From Microtetraspora glauca (GTDB lineage Bacteria > Actinomycetota > Actinomycetes > Streptosporangiales > Streptosporangiaceae), in contig BBYL01000007.1 of NCBI GenBank assembly GCA_001570385.1, forward strand, positions 744,001 to 808,000: a DNA stretch of 64,000 nucleotides, read 5' to 3'. Numbering within the stretch: the stretch's first letter is position 1; each line of letters starts with the position of its first letter. A program made the position numbers and the translations under genes. The notes beneath the pieces are model-generated. The model was not told the DNA's origin. It saw nothing but the letters and a program-made list of their open reading frames with translations, and did no database searches. Below, one piece after another: positions 20,745 to 29,501 of the stretch.

Positions 20745-20874
20745 AGTCCGGCCCGCCGGGTAATTGAGTGCCGACGATCCGGCTCGGGGTGGTGCCGGAC
20801 CGCTCGCGCCGAGCAGAATCCGCCTGAGAGAACCGAACAAGACATCCCGAGAACCCGAGAGAAGAGGAGGACCC

Positions 20875-21132
20875 GTGGCCGAGCGCAAGGTCACCGTCAT
20901 GTCGGAAGTCGGGCTGCACGCCCGTCCCGCCGCGACGTTCGTGCAGACCGCGGCCCAGGCGCCCTTCGACGTCACCGTCGCCAAGTTCGGCGTCCCGCCG
21001 GTGAACGCGAAGAGCATCCTGTCGGTGCTGGCCCTGGACGTGCGCCAGGGCGAGACGATCGTCATCAGCGCCGAGGCCGAGGGCGCGGACGAGCTCCTGG
21101 ACCGGCTCGCCGCCATCGCGTCGGCACCCTGA
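20875..21132 (+). CDS. ptsH: Phosphocarrier protein HPr
   Basis: Protein of 85 residues, the usual HPr size. The active-site His15 lies in SEVGLHARPAATFVQTA. The second signature is VNAKSILSVLALDVRQGETIVISAEGEGAD-like (here AEAEGADELLDRL), with the regulatory serine position in AKSILSV. In low-GC bacteria that serine is a kinase target. GTG at 20875 follows AGAGGAGGACCC and matches the family N-terminus; an upstream in-frame ATG at 20764 is rejected as leader sequence. The stop is followed after two bases by the ptsI ATG. Confidence 0.96.
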   Translation: MAERKVTVMSEVGLHARPAATFVQTAAQAPFDVTVAKFGVPPVNAKSILSVLALDVRQGETIVISAEAEGADELLDRLAAIASAP

Positions 21133-21134
21133 GC

Positions 21135-22823
21135 ATGAGCGCGGACCGGCTGGCCGGAGTGGGCGTGAGCCCGGGCGCGGGGTACGGCCCGGCGCACCGG
21201 CTGGTTCGTGAGATCCCCGAGCCGCCCAGGGGGTCGCGCCACGGCGGGGACGCGGAAGCGGAGAGGCGGCGGGCGGAACGGGCCCTGGAACAGGTCGCGG
21301 CCGACCTTTCCGCACGCGGTGACCGGGCGGGCGGTGAGGCGCGGGACGTGCTGGCCGCCCAGGCCATGATGGCCCTCGATCCGGGGCTGGCCTCGGTCGT
21401 GGCCGAGTTGGTCGGCCAGGGCGTCTCCGCTCCCCGGGCGGTCTTCGAAGCCTTCGGGAAATATCGGGATCTGCTCGCCGGGGCGGGCGACTACCTCGCC
21501 GGGCGGGTCGCCGATCTGGACGACATCAGGGACCGGGCCGTCGCGACGCTGGAGGGCCTGCCGCTGCCGGGTCTCCCGCAGGATCCCCCGGAGCCCTACG
21601 TGCTGGTGGCGAGGGACCTCGCGCCCGCCGACACCGCCCTGCTCGATCCCGTCGCCGTGGCGGCGTTCGTCACCGAGGAGGGCGGGCCGACCAGCCACAC
21701 CGCGATCCTGGCCCGCTCGCTGGGAGTGCCCGCCGTCGTGGGCTGCGCCGGGGCGACCGCGATCCCGCCCGGCACGCGGGTGCTGGTCGACGGCTCCACC
21801 GGTGCCGTACGGCTCTCGCCCGCCGAGGAGGAGGTCGCCCGCGCCATGCGGGCGGACGCGGACCAGGACGCCCTGCTCGCCACCGTCACGGGGCCCGGCG
21901 CCACCGCGGACGGCCACGCCGTACCCCTGCTGGCCAACGTCGGCGGGCCGGCCGACATCGCGCCCGCGCTGGCGGCGGGGGCCGAGGGCGTGGGCCTCTT
22001 CCGCACCGAGTTCCTCTTCCTGGACCGGGAGGACCCCCCGACGTGGGAGGAGCAGCAGGACGCCTACCGCGCCGTCTTCGAGGCGTTCTCCGGCTCCCGG
22101 GTGGTCGTCCGCGTCCTCGACGCCGGGGCCGACAAGCCGCTCGACTTCCTGCCGCCTCCGGCCCCGGAGCCCAACCCCGCGCTCGGCGAGCGGGGGGTGC
22201 GCATGTTCCGCCACTATCCGGACGTGCTCGCCGCCCAGCTCGATGCGCTGGCCAGGGCAGCCGAGGGCACGTCGGCGCGGGTCCAGGTGATGGCGCCGAT
22301 GGTCGCCACGGTCGAGGAGGCCGCCTGGTTCGCCGACGCCTGCCGTACGGCGGGACTGCCGTCCTCAGGAGTCATGATCGAGATCCCGGCGGCGGCCCTG
22401 CGCGCGGCCGACATCGCCGCGGTGACCGGGTTCTTCTCGATCGGGACCAACGACCTCACCCAGTACGCCCTCGCCGCGGACCGTGAGGCCGGGGCGCTGG
22501 CCGGGCTGCAGGACCCGTGGCATCCGGCCGTGCTCGATCTCGTCGCGCTGGCCGCGTCGGCCGCCGCGGCCGCGGGCCGGGAATGCGGCCTCTGCGGAGA
22601 GGCGGCCGCCGACCCGGCCCTGGCATGCGTGTTCGCCGGGCTCGGCGTGACGTCGCTCTCCATGGCCGCCCTCGCCCTGCCCCGGGTGCGCGCGGCACTG
22701 GCCCGGCACACCCTGGACGCGTGCCGCCGGGCCGCCGCCGCCGCGCGGGCGGAGAACTCCGCGGCGGCCGCGCGCGCCGCCGCTCGCGCGGAACTCCCCG
22801 CGCTCGCCGAGCTGTCGCTCTGA
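21135..22823 (+). CDS. ptsI: PTS enzyme I (phosphoenolpyruvate-protein phosphotransferase)
   Basis: First enzyme of the sugar PTS, 562 residues. It takes phosphate from phosphoenolpyruvate to its own histidine and then to HPr. Seen: an N-terminal HPr-binding helical domain (about 20-140), the phospho-His188 in GGPTSHTAILARSLGVPAVVG, and the C-terminal PEP-binding barrel with EGVGLFRTEFLFLDRE, RVLDAGADKPLDFLP, MIEIPAAALRA, FSIGTNDLTQYALAADR and the catalytic Cys in GRECGLCGEAAADP. The Ala/Arg-rich C-terminal tail of about 30 residues is not part of the core fold. It is translationally close to ptsH. Confidence 0.97.
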   Translation: MSADRLAGVGVSPGAGYGPAHRLVREIPEPPRGSRHGGDAEAERRRAERALEQVAADLSARGDRAGGEARDVLAAQAMMALDPGLASVVAELVGQGVSAPRAVFEAFGKYRDLLAGAGDYLAGRVADLDDIRDRAVATLEGLPLPGLPQDPPEPYVLVARDLAPADTALLDPVAVAAFVTEEGGPTSHTAILARSLGVPAVVGCAGATAIPPGTRVLVDGSTGAVRLSPAEEEVARAMRADADQDALLATVTGPGATADGHAVPLLANVGGPADIAPALAAGAEGVGLFRTEFLFLDREDPPTWEEQQDAYRAVFEAFSGSRVVVRVLDAGADKPLDFLPPPAPEPNPALGERGVRMFRHYPDVLAAQLDALARAAEGTSARVQVMAPMVATVEEAAWFADACRTAGLPSSGVMIEIPAAALRAADIAAVTGFFSIGTNDLTQYALAADREAGALAGLQDPWHPAVLDLVALAASAAAAAGRECGLCGEAAADPALACVFAGLGVTSLSMAALALPRVRAALARHTLDACRRAAAAARAENSAAAARAAARAELPALAELSL

Positions 22824-22896
22824 GGTCCCTCACCCGTGTGACCGAGTGAGCTTGTGGATAACGGTGAGGCGGGTGGTGCGATACGCGGATACCGTG

Positions 22897-24213
22897 ATGG
22901 GTGTGCTGCGACGACTGGGCCTCGGACTGCTGGTGATCATTATGGCGGGGTGCTCCTCCGTGGAGGCGGAGCGGACCGCCGCCCCCACCCCCTCCGCTCC
23001 TCCTCCCTCTTCCACGCCCGCGGCGAGCGAGAGCCGTACGGCGCCGTCGCCGTCGGCGCGGACGGAGGGCAGGGGCGATGTGGCCGCCACGCTCGCCGGG
23101 ATGAGCGTCGAGGAGAAGGTCGGCCAGCTCTTCATGCCGGTCGTGTACGGCTCCCGCGCCGACTCCGAGCACCGGGAGAACACCGCGCGGTTCGGTGTGG
23201 GCACCCCGGCCGAGGCGATCGAGAAGTACCACCCCGGCGGTGTGATCATCTTTCCCTGGGCGGGCAACGTCTCCGACGCGAAGCAGCTCGCCGCGCTGAC
23301 GACCGGGCTGCGCAGGGCGTCGGGCAAGGTTCCGCTGATGATCGGTGTGGACCAGGAGCACGGCATCGTCTCGCCGCTGGGCTCGATCGTCACCAAGCTT
23401 CCCGGGGCGATGGCCATCGGCTCGACCGGCGATCCCGCCAACGCGCGCGAGGCCGCGCGGCTGACCGGCACGGAGCTTCGTGCCCTCGGCATCACCATGG
23501 ACTTCGCGCCGGTCGCGGACGTCAACATCAACCCGCGCAACCCGGTGATCGGCCCAAGGGCCTTCGGCTCCGACCCGGCGAGGGTCGCCACGATGGTCGG
23601 CGCCGCGGTCGACGGTTTCCACGCGGCGGGCATCGCCTCCACCGCGAAGCACTTCCCCGGGCACGGCGACACCTCGACGGACAGCCACACCGGCCTCCCG
23701 GTGATCCAGCATTCGAAGGCGCAGTGGCGCAGGCTCGACGCGCCGCCGTTCCGCGAGGCCATCGAGCACGGCATCGACGCGATCATGACCGCGCACGTCG
23801 TCATGCCGAAGCTCGACCCCTCAGGCGATCCCGCCACGCTGTCCCGCACGATCCTGACCGGGCTGCTCCGCGACGAACTGGGCTTCGAGGGGGTGATCAG
23901 CACCGACGCGCTCAACATGGCCGGGGTGCGCGAGAAGTACGGCGACGCCGAGGTGGCCGTGCGCGCCGTGCTGGCCGGGGCCGACGTGCTGCTCATGCCG
24001 CCCGACATGCCCAAGGCGTACGGCGCGGTCCTGTCGGCGGTGAAGTCGGGCCGGATCTCGGCCGCCCGGCTGGACGCGTCGGTCACCCGGATCCTCCGGC
24101 TGAAGGCGAAGAGGGGCATGTTCGGCACGGTGACGACGAATCCCGGCCTGGTGCGGTCGCCGGCCCATCTGAAGGCCGCCCGGCGCATCGCCGGGGAAGC
24201 GGGCGTTTCCTGA
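22897..24213 (+). CDS. GH3-family lipoprotein, probable beta-N-acetylhexosaminidase
   Basis: Secreted lipoprotein of about 438 residues. Signal MGVLRRLGLGLLVIIMAGC (lipobox MAGC) is followed by a Ser/Pro/Thr linker and one GH3 barrel. Family motifs seen are MSVEEKVGQLFMP, GVIIFPW, IGVDQEHGIV, TMDFAPVADVNINPRNPVIGPRAFG and the KHFPGHGDTSTDSHTGLP loop of NagZ-type hexosaminidases carrying the catalytic His/Asp pair. The nucleophile region is GVISTDALNM. The usual second GH3 domain is absent. It follows ptsI closely, so it likely supplies GlcNAc to the adjacent PTS from chitin or peptidoglycan fragments. An upstream in-frame GTG at 22846 is possible; 22897 gives the better signal peptide. Confidence 0.87.
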   Translation: MGVLRRLGLGLLVIIMAGCSSVEAERTAAPTPSAPPPSSTPAASESRTAPSPSARTEGRGDVAATLAGMSVEEKVGQLFMPVVYGSRADSEHRENTARFGVGTPAEAIEKYHPGGVIIFPWAGNVSDAKQLAALTTGLRRASGKVPLMIGVDQEHGIVSPLGSIVTKLPGAMAIGSTGDPANAREAARLTGTELRALGITMDFAPVADVNINPRNPVIGPRAFGSDPARVATMVGAAVDGFHAAGIASTAKHFPGHGDTSTDSHTGLPVIQHSKAQWRRLDAPPFREAIEHGIDAIMTAHVVMPKLDPSGDPATLSRTILTGLLRDELGFEGVISTDALNMAGVREKYGDAEVAVRAVLAGADVLLMPPDMPKAYGAVLSAVKSGRISAARLDASVTRILRLKAKRGMFGTVTTNPGLVRSPAHLKAARRIAGEAGVS

Positions 24214-24252
24214 CGCCCTATTCTTTTGAGGCGGGTTCACACAGGAGGTGTC

Positions 24253-24897
24253 GTGCTCAAGGGAGTACTGATCGACTGGGGCGGGGTGCTCACCACGAGC
24301 CTCGCCGACTCGATCGCGGGCTGGATCACCGAGGATCGCATCGACGCCACGCACTACAAGGACGTGATGCGCGAGCTGATCCTGCACGCCTACGAGGGTG
24401 GTGACGGCGAGAGCGTCATCCACGCCCTCGAACGCGGTGAGATCTCGGCGCCCGACTTCGAGCGCGACCTCGCGGCCAGGCTGGTGACCCTCGACGGCGT
24501 CCCGCCGGTGGCCGAGGGGCTGCTCGCCCGGATGTTCGTCGGGTTCCAGCCCGTCGAGGAGATGAACGAGATGCTGCGCCTCGCGCGCACGGCCGGGATC
24601 AGGACCTGCCTGGTATCCAACTCCTGGGCGAACGACTACCCCCGGCACACCTGGGACGGGCTCTTCGACGAGATCGTCATCTCCGGTGAGGTCGGGATGC
24701 GCAAGCCCGAGGCGCGGATCTTCCACCACGCGCTCGGCCTGGTCGGGCTGCCGCCCGAGGAGTGCGTGTTCGTCGACGACATCGAGGCGAACATCACCGC
24801 CGCGCGGGCCATCGGGCTGGTCGGCATCCACCACCGTGACGCCCCCGCCACCATCGGCGAGCTCGAAGGCCTGTTCGGCCTGTCGCTGCGCTCCTGA
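24253..24897 (+). CDS. HAD-superfamily phosphatase-like protein (subfamily IA)
   Basis: Cytoplasmic protein of 214 residues. Motif I is LIDWGGVLTTS: the nucleophile Asp is present, but the usual second Asp is Gly, a variant seen in some YihX-like members. Motif II is CLVSNSWAND, the motif III Lys lies in EVGMRKPEARIFHHALGLVGLPPEECVFVDD, and motif IV is FVDDIEANI. The cap domain is helical (about 20-100). GTG at 24253 has AGGAGG upstream; an ATG at 24226 in frame is less likely. It is the first gene of a cluster of three HAD proteins and a DUF6912 protein. Substrate unknown. Confidence 0.88.
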   Translation: MLKGVLIDWGGVLTTSLADSIAGWITEDRIDATHYKDVMRELILHAYEGGDGESVIHALERGEISAPDFERDLAARLVTLDGVPPVAEGLLARMFVGFQPVEEMNEMLRLARTAGIRTCLVSNSWANDYPRHTWDGLFDEIVISGEVGMRKPEARIFHHALGLVGLPPEECVFVDDIEANITAARAIGLVGIHHRDAPATIGELEGLFGLSLRS

Positions 24898-24918
24898 CGT
24901 GACCGACGAGAGGTTCGA

Positions 24919-25437
24919 ATGCGCGTCTATCTCCCGTGCACGCTTCCCGGGCTGGCCCGCGTGGTCGCCGCGGGCGAGCTGGGCCCCGCGCCGCTGACCG
25001 GTTACGCGGTGACCCCCGCACTGGTCGAGTGGTACGCCTCCGGCGACACCGAAGAGCTGGAGTACGTCGCCATGACGGAGGCGGCCCGCGCCTCCCTGCG
25101 GATGCTCGCGGACGCCCACGCCGCCGAGGGGGCCGAGGGGGCTGCGACTCCGGCCCGCCGGGTCGTGGTGGTGGCCGAGGTGCCGGACGCCGCCGTCAGC
25201 GTGGGCGCCGATGTGGACGAGCGGGCGCGGGTGCGGCTCACGGAGCCGGTCTCGCTGACCCGGCTGGCCTCGGTGCACGTGGACGACCCCGCCGCCGCGC
25301 CGGACATCGAGGCGGCCGTCGCCGCGCTGCCCGCCGCCGACCTCGGAGACGACGACGCCCGGTTCACCCTGGACGGCGCCGAGGCACACGAACTGATGTG
25401 GTTCGCCACGCAGGAGATTCCCGACCTGCTGGTCTAG
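24919..25437 (+). CDS. DUF6912-family protein
   Basis: Protein of 172 residues with no membrane segment and no signal. It begins MRVYLPCTLPGLARVV and contains GYAVTPALVEWYASGDTEELEYVAMTEAARASLRML, then a strand-rich middle (RRVVVVAEVPDAAVS, VSLTRLASVHVDDPAA) and the end AHELMWFATQEIPDLL. This matches an actinobacteria-restricted family (DUF6912) with no known role. It sits between two HAD genes with gaps of 21 and 24 bases on the same strand, so co-transcription is likely. Confidence 0.82.
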   Translation: MRVYLPCTLPGLARVVAAGELGPAPLTGYAVTPALVEWYASGDTEELEYVAMTEAARASLRMLADAHAAEGAEGAATPARRVVVVAEVPDAAVSVGADVDERARVRLTEPVSLTRLASVHVDDPAAAPDIEAAVAALPAADLGDDDARFTLDGAEAHELMWFATQEIPDLLV

Positions 25438-25461
25438 CCCATCGCTATCATCCATGCTGAT

Positions 25462-26094
25462 ATGACACACATTGTTTGGGACTGGAACGGCACTCTGTTC
25501 CACGACATCGATGCCGTGGTGGGTGCGACGAACGAAGTCTTCCGGCCGTACGGCGTCGGCCCCTTCGACCCGGACGGCTTCCGCGCCGTCTACACGCGGC
25601 CCATCTGGGTCGCGTACGAGCGCATGCTCGGCAGGTCGCTCCACGACGGCGAGTGGGAGCGGCTCGACGAGGGCTTCCACGATCACTACCACCGCCTGAT
25701 GCTGGCCTGTGAGCTCGCCGAGGGCGCCCTGTCCAGCCTCCAGTCCTGGGAGCAGGCGGGGCGGACGCAGTCGCTGCTGTCCATGTGGGGCCACGAGCGC
25801 CTGGTGCCCAAGGTGAACGAGCTCGGCATCGCCCGGCACTTCGCCCGCGTCGACGGTCTGCGCAGCGCCTCGGGCGGTCCGAAGGCCGAGCACATGGCCG
25901 CGCACATCCTCGCGCTCGGCCTGGACCCGGAGAACGTCGTGGTGATCGGTGACAGCGTCGACGACGCGCACGCCGCGCAGCACGTCGGCGCGCGGGCGAT
26001 CCTCTACACGGGCGGCATGACGAGCCGTGCGGATCTGGAGCAGGTCGGCGTTCCCGTCGTCGACTCGCTGGTGAACGCCCTCGACCTGATCTGA
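25462..26094 (+). CDS. HAD-family hydrolase with DxN motif I
   Basis: Protein of 210 residues. Motif I is VWDWNGTLFHD: the nucleophile Asp8 is present, but the second Asp (general acid/base) is Asn10. Motif II is LLSMWGHE, the motif III Lys lies in SGGPKAEHMAAHILALGL, and motif IV is VVVIGDSVDDAHAAQHVGAR. A helical cap (about 18-90) has GVGPFDPDGFRAVYTRPIW. The DWNGT variant recurs in actinobacterial HAD proteins. Losing the second Asp usually weakens phosphatase turnover, so it could be a slow phosphatase, a phosphotransferase or a binding protein. ATG start; no strong ribosome site. Confidence 0.85.
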   Translation: MTHIVWDWNGTLFHDIDAVVGATNEVFRPYGVGPFDPDGFRAVYTRPIWVAYERMLGRSLHDGEWERLDEGFHDHYHRLMLACELAEGALSSLQSWEQAGRTQSLLSMWGHERLVPKVNELGIARHFARVDGLRSASGGPKAEHMAAHILALGLDPENVVVIGDSVDDAHAAQHVGARAILYTGGMTSRADLEQVGVPVVDSLVNALDLI

Positions 26095-26173
26095 TCGGTA
26101 CCGGGTGCCCGGAGATATCGCCATTCGGGGTAGAAAGTCCGATGGCGTACCCGGGAGCCGTACTCTTGGGCGT

Positions 26174-26878
26174 GTGATCAACCGCCTCGTTCTCTGGAAC
26201 GTCGATCTCACCCTGGTCGACGTCACCATCGTCACCAGGGACGCCTACGCCGACGCGTTCCGCATGGTCACCGGGCGGCCGCTGGTGAAGCTGGCTCCGG
26301 CGATGGGCCGCCCCGACTCCGAGATCGTCTTCGAGACGCTGGCCGTCAACGGCATCGCGGTGGAGGACTACCACCTGCCGAAGTTCCTCGACGCGCTGGC
26401 GGTCTGTTTCGCCGACAAGCGCAAGCGGCTGACCTCCGACGGCCGGGCCATGCCCGGAGCCAAGGACGCGCTCAAGGCGGTGTCCCGGCTCGGCGGCGTC
26501 GTCCAGTCCGTACTCACCGGGACGATCAGGAGCAACGCGGTCCACAAGCTCAAGGCGTTCGGGCTGGACAAGACGATGGACTTCGAGGTCGGGGGATACG
26601 GCGAGGAGGTCTATCCCAAGGCCACGCTGCTCCAGGTGGCGCAGGGCCGGGCCAAGGCGCGGTACGGCGGGGCGTTCACCTCCGCGAACACCGTGCTGAT
26701 CGGCGACTCCACGCGCGACGTTCAGGCGGCCCGCATCGGCGGCGCGGCCATGATCGCGATCGCGTCGGGCCGGTCGACGGCCGCCGAGCTCCGCGAGGAG
26801 GGGGCGGACATCGTCCTGCCCGACCTGGCCAACGCGTCGGAGGTGGTGGCGGCCGTCGCGCGCCTCACCGGGCGGTGA
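26174..26878 (+). CDS. HAD-like protein lacking the catalytic nucleophile
   Basis: Protein of 234 residues with a HAD fold: motif I region LVLWNVDLTLVDVT, helical cap, motif II VQSVLTGT, Lys in EVYPKATLLQVAQ, and motif IV VLIGDSTRDVQAARIGGA. In motif I the position of the nucleophile Asp is Asn (codon AAC) while the second Asp is kept, the reverse of its upstream neighbour. Asn cannot form the aspartyl-phosphate, so ordinary phosphatase activity is unlikely; deamidation or a non-catalytic role are alternatives. GTG at 26174 matches the fold; an ATG at 26105 gives a 23-residue extension. Its 3' end overlaps that of the convergent PBP gene by 14 bases. Confidence 0.83.
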   Translation: MINRLVLWNVDLTLVDVTIVTRDAYADAFRMVTGRPLVKLAPAMGRPDSEIVFETLAVNGIAVEDYHLPKFLDALAVCFADKRKRLTSDGRAMPGAKDALKAVSRLGGVVQSVLTGTIRSNAVHKLKAFGLDKTMDFEVGGYGEEVYPKATLLQVAQGRAKARYGGAFTSANTVLIGDSTRDVQAARIGGAAMIAIASGRSTAAELREEGADIVLPDLANASEVVAAVARLTGR

Positions 26879-28445
26879 GGCTGGTCAGGAAGCGGGCCGC
26901 GACGGGCGCCGCCACGGCGGCCCCCATGCCCGCGCCCTCCACGATGACGGCGAACGCCAGGTCACCCCGGTAGCCGATGAACCACGAGTGCGTCGGCGGC
27001 TCCTCGCCCGAGCCGTACTCGGCGGTTCCCGTCTTGCCCGCCGTACCGGCCGGGAAGGCGACGCCCCGCGCGGTGCCCTCGGTGACCACCGCGGGCATGA
27101 GCCGGCGCAGGGCCGCCACCACTCCCGGTTCCAGCTTCTTGGGCGTCGAGCCGTCCGGAGGGACCAGGCCGGCGGGGACGAGCCGCGGCGGGCGCCAGGT
27201 GCCGTCCGCGATGGCCGCGGCGACGGCCGCCATGTTGAGCGGGCTGGCCAGCACCCTGCCCTGCCCGATCGCGGCCGAGGCGAGGTCGGTGTCGCCCTCC
27301 GGGGCGGGGAACTGGGCGCGTACGGCGGGCACGCCGGGCTGGATCGGCTGACCGAAGCCGAAGCTCGACGCGACCGCGCTCATCCGCGCCCCGCCGAGCC
27401 GGTTCACCGCGAGGTCGCCGAACGTGGTGTTGCACGAGTGGGCGAAGGCGTCCCGCAGCGGGAGCGCGCCGAACTCCTCGTGGTGCGAGTTGTGGAAGGT
27501 GAAGCCGCCGATCGTCTGCTCCGCCGGGCACTTCACGGTCTGCGCGGCGCTCATGCCGTCGGCCACGAGCGCCGACGCGGTCACCACCTTGAAGGTCGAT
27601 CCGGGCGGGTACGTGCCGAGCAGGGCGCGGTTGAAGCCGCCCGGCTTGTTCACCACGGCGAGGATCTCCCCGGTCGAGGGGCGCAGCGCGACGAGGGACG
27701 CGGGCTTGGAAACGCCCTCCAGGGCCTGGGCCCCCGCCTGGTGGACGCCCAGGTCGATCGTGGTGGTCAGCGCCTTGCCCGCCGACTTCTCCGTGGTGGC
27801 GATCGTGTCGGCCCCGCCGTCCGCGCCGACCAGTTCGACGCGGGTGGACGCGGTGCCCGTGAGGCGGGAGCGGTACTGCTCCTTGAGCGCATCGACGAGC
27901 TGCTGGACCGAGCCGGGCGCGGTCTCGGTGTCGATCCTGGTGCCGTCTGCCGCGGTGACGGGGGCCTGCTCCGGCTTCGCCGTGGTGACCCTGAACCTGG
28001 CGCCGTCACCGAGCCGCGGATGGACGGCGGCCGGCGTCCAGGCGACCCGCCAGGCACGGTCGCGTTCCACGAGGCGCAGCTCGCCGTCGTAGGAGAAGTC
28101 CACCGCGGCGTCGAGCGCCGCCCGGAACCGCACCGTCCTGACCGCGCCCCCGCTCTCGCCCGCCTTCCCTTCCGGGGTGAAGCGGGCGGACGTCACCTTC
28201 AGATCGCCGCGGAACCGGTCGTAGACACGTTGGAAGTCGGCGGGCGGGTCGGCGGTCAGCGCCCGCATCGCCGCGTAGTCGGACCTGGACCACGCGGAGA
28301 GGAAGTCCGCCGCGGTCTCCGCCGGAGATCCCTGGGTGCGCAGCGCCCAGATCGTGCCCCCCGCCGCCACGACCGGCACCAGTACGGCGGCCGCCACGAG
28401 CGGCCACCTGCGCCGCCGCTTCGCGTGATACGAAATTTCCGGCAT
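26865..28445 (-). CDS. Penicillin-binding protein, class B-like transpeptidase with NTF2/MecA-type N-domain
   Basis: Protein of 526 residues anchored by one membrane segment (about 14-35) after a basic KRRRRW. An NTF2-like MecA_N domain (about 40-150, ETAADFLSAWSRSDYAAMRAL) is followed by a short linker domain and the transpeptidase (about 230-526). All three active-site motifs are intact: SxxK in YPPGSTFKVV, SxN in FAHSCNTTFG, and KTG in AGKTGTAEYGSG. Predicted to crosslink peptidoglycan outside the membrane. It is divergent from the LysR/beta-lactamase-fold pair with a 108-base shared promoter region, which suggests beta-lactam-responsive control. Domain layout resembles PBP2a-type low-affinity enzymes; actual beta-lactam affinity is unknown. 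Confidence 0.93.
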   Translation of the reverse strand: MPEISYHAKRRRRWPLVAAAVLVPVVAAGGTIWALRTQGSPAETAADFLSAWSRSDYAAMRALTADPPADFQRVYDRFRGDLKVTSARFTPEGKAGESGGAVRTVRFRAALDAAVDFSYDGELRLVERDRAWRVAWTPAAVHPRLGDGARFRVTTAKPEQAPVTAADGTRIDTETAPGSVQQLVDALKEQYRSRLTGTASTRVELVGADGGADTIATTEKSAGKALTTTIDLGVHQAGAQALEGVSKPASLVALRPSTGEILAVVNKPGGFNRALLGTYPPGSTFKVVTASALVADGMSAAQTVKCPAEQTIGGFTFHNSHHEEFGALPLRDAFAHSCNTTFGDLAVNRLGGARMSAVASSFGFGQPIQPGVPAVRAQFPAPEGDTDLASAAIGQGRVLASPLNMAAVAAAIADGTWRPPRLVPAGLVPPDGSTPKKLEPGVVAALRRLMPAVVTEGTARGVAFPAGTAGKTGTAEYGSGEEPPTHSWFIGYRGDLAFAVIVEGAGMGAAVAAPVAARFLTSLTAR

Positions 28446-28509
28446 TTCTCCCCCTTGCGTGTCGTGCTTGCACAGGGGAGCAGACGGCGGGTATTCATGT
28501 CCAATACAG

Positions 28510-28530
28510 ATATCAGGCTGAAAGTGATAT
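28510..28530. promoter_or_regulatory. Candidate LysR operator between PBP and regulator genes
   Basis: Inverted repeat ATATCA (28510-28515) and TGATAT (28525-28530) with a 9-base spacer, in an AT-rich patch of an otherwise GC-rich region. This fits the dyad expected for a LysR-type regulator placed midway between two divergent genes. Confidence 0.55.
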
Positions 28531-28553
28531 CGATTTGCGTATCATTGCTGCTC

Positions 28554-29501
28554 ATGGACCTCGTTCGGCACCTGCGGTACTTCGTGGTGATCGCCGAAGA
28601 GCTGCACTTCGGCAACGCGGCGGCTCGGCTCGGCATGGCGCAGCCGCCGCTCAGCCAGCGGGTGAAGCGGCTGGAAGACGAGCTGGGCGTGCGGCTGTTC
28701 GACCGGACCAGCCGCCAGGTCCGGCTCACCGACGCCGGGCGGGTGCTGCTGCCCGAGGCGCGCGAGCTCGTGGAGAGGGCCGAGCGGATCAGGGAGCTGA
28801 TGGCCAGGACGGTGCGGGGTGACACGGCGAGCCTGCGCGCCGCCGTACCACCCGACCTGGGCGCCTCCGTGCTCGCCGCCCTGATCGCCCGGTTCCGCGC
28901 CGGACACCCGGATGTACGGCTGACGCCCACCGAGATGGGCACCTCGGACCAGGTGGACGCCCTGCTGGGGGGCGAGCTCGACCTGGGCGTCCTACGGCAT
29001 CCCGTGATGGCCGCGGGTCTCGGCTTCGGCCCCATCCTGGTTCAGCATCCGGGGGTCCTGCTACGTGAGGAGGACGAGCTGGCGACCCTCGCGACGGTGC
29101 ACCTGGCCGACCTGGCGGGACGCGAGCTCGTGCTGCCGCCGCGCGCGCTGGAGCCCGGCCTCCACGACGAGACCCTCGCCGGCTGCCGGCGCCACGGCTT
29201 CGTCCCCGCCGAGGTCAGGCACGCCGTCCACGGCCAGTTCATGATCGGGCTGGTCCTCGCCGGCACCGCCGTCGCACTCGGACACCGGGCCGACGTGCCC
29301 GGGGTCGTCTGGCGCCCACTGGCCGGCACCCCTCTGTCCTGGCGGATCTCCACCGCCTGGCGCGGGGAGCCGTCCGAGCACGTCGCCGGATTCGCCGAGT
29401 TGACCACCCGCGTTCTGCGGGAGGATGCGGGCATGTCCGATGAAGACGCATCCCCGCGACAATGGGTTGCCCCCCGCCCCGCCACGGGGTTCCTCGCATG
29501 A
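28554..29501 (+). CDS. LysR-family regulator, BlaA-like
   Basis: Regulator of 315 residues. The N-terminal helix-turn-helix (about 1-60) reads MDLVRHLRYFVVIAEELHFGNAAARLGMAQPPLSQRVKRLEDELGVRLFDRT; the C-terminal effector domain (about 90-300) has the LysR substrate fold (LVLAGTAVALGHRADVPGVVWRPLAG). ATG at 28554 is the first residue of the conserved domain. Its TGA overlaps the ATG of the next gene as ATGA, so the two are translated together. In Streptomyces cacaoi a LysR regulator BlaA and a beta-lactamase-like protein BlaB are encoded in the same way and together activate the blaL beta-lactamase; this pair has the same gene order. Confidence 0.9.
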   Translation: MDLVRHLRYFVVIAEELHFGNAAARLGMAQPPLSQRVKRLEDELGVRLFDRTSRQVRLTDAGRVLLPEARELVERAERIRELMARTVRGDTASLRAAVPPDLGASVLAALIARFRAGHPDVRLTPTEMGTSDQVDALLGGELDLGVLRHPVMAAGLGFGPILVQHPGVLLREEDELATLATVHLADLAGRELVLPPRALEPGLHDETLAGCRRHGFVPAEVRHAVHGQFMIGLVLAGTAVALGHRADVPGVVWRPLAGTPLSWRISTAWRGEPSEHVAGFAELTTRVLREDAGMSDEDASPRQWVAPRPATGFLA

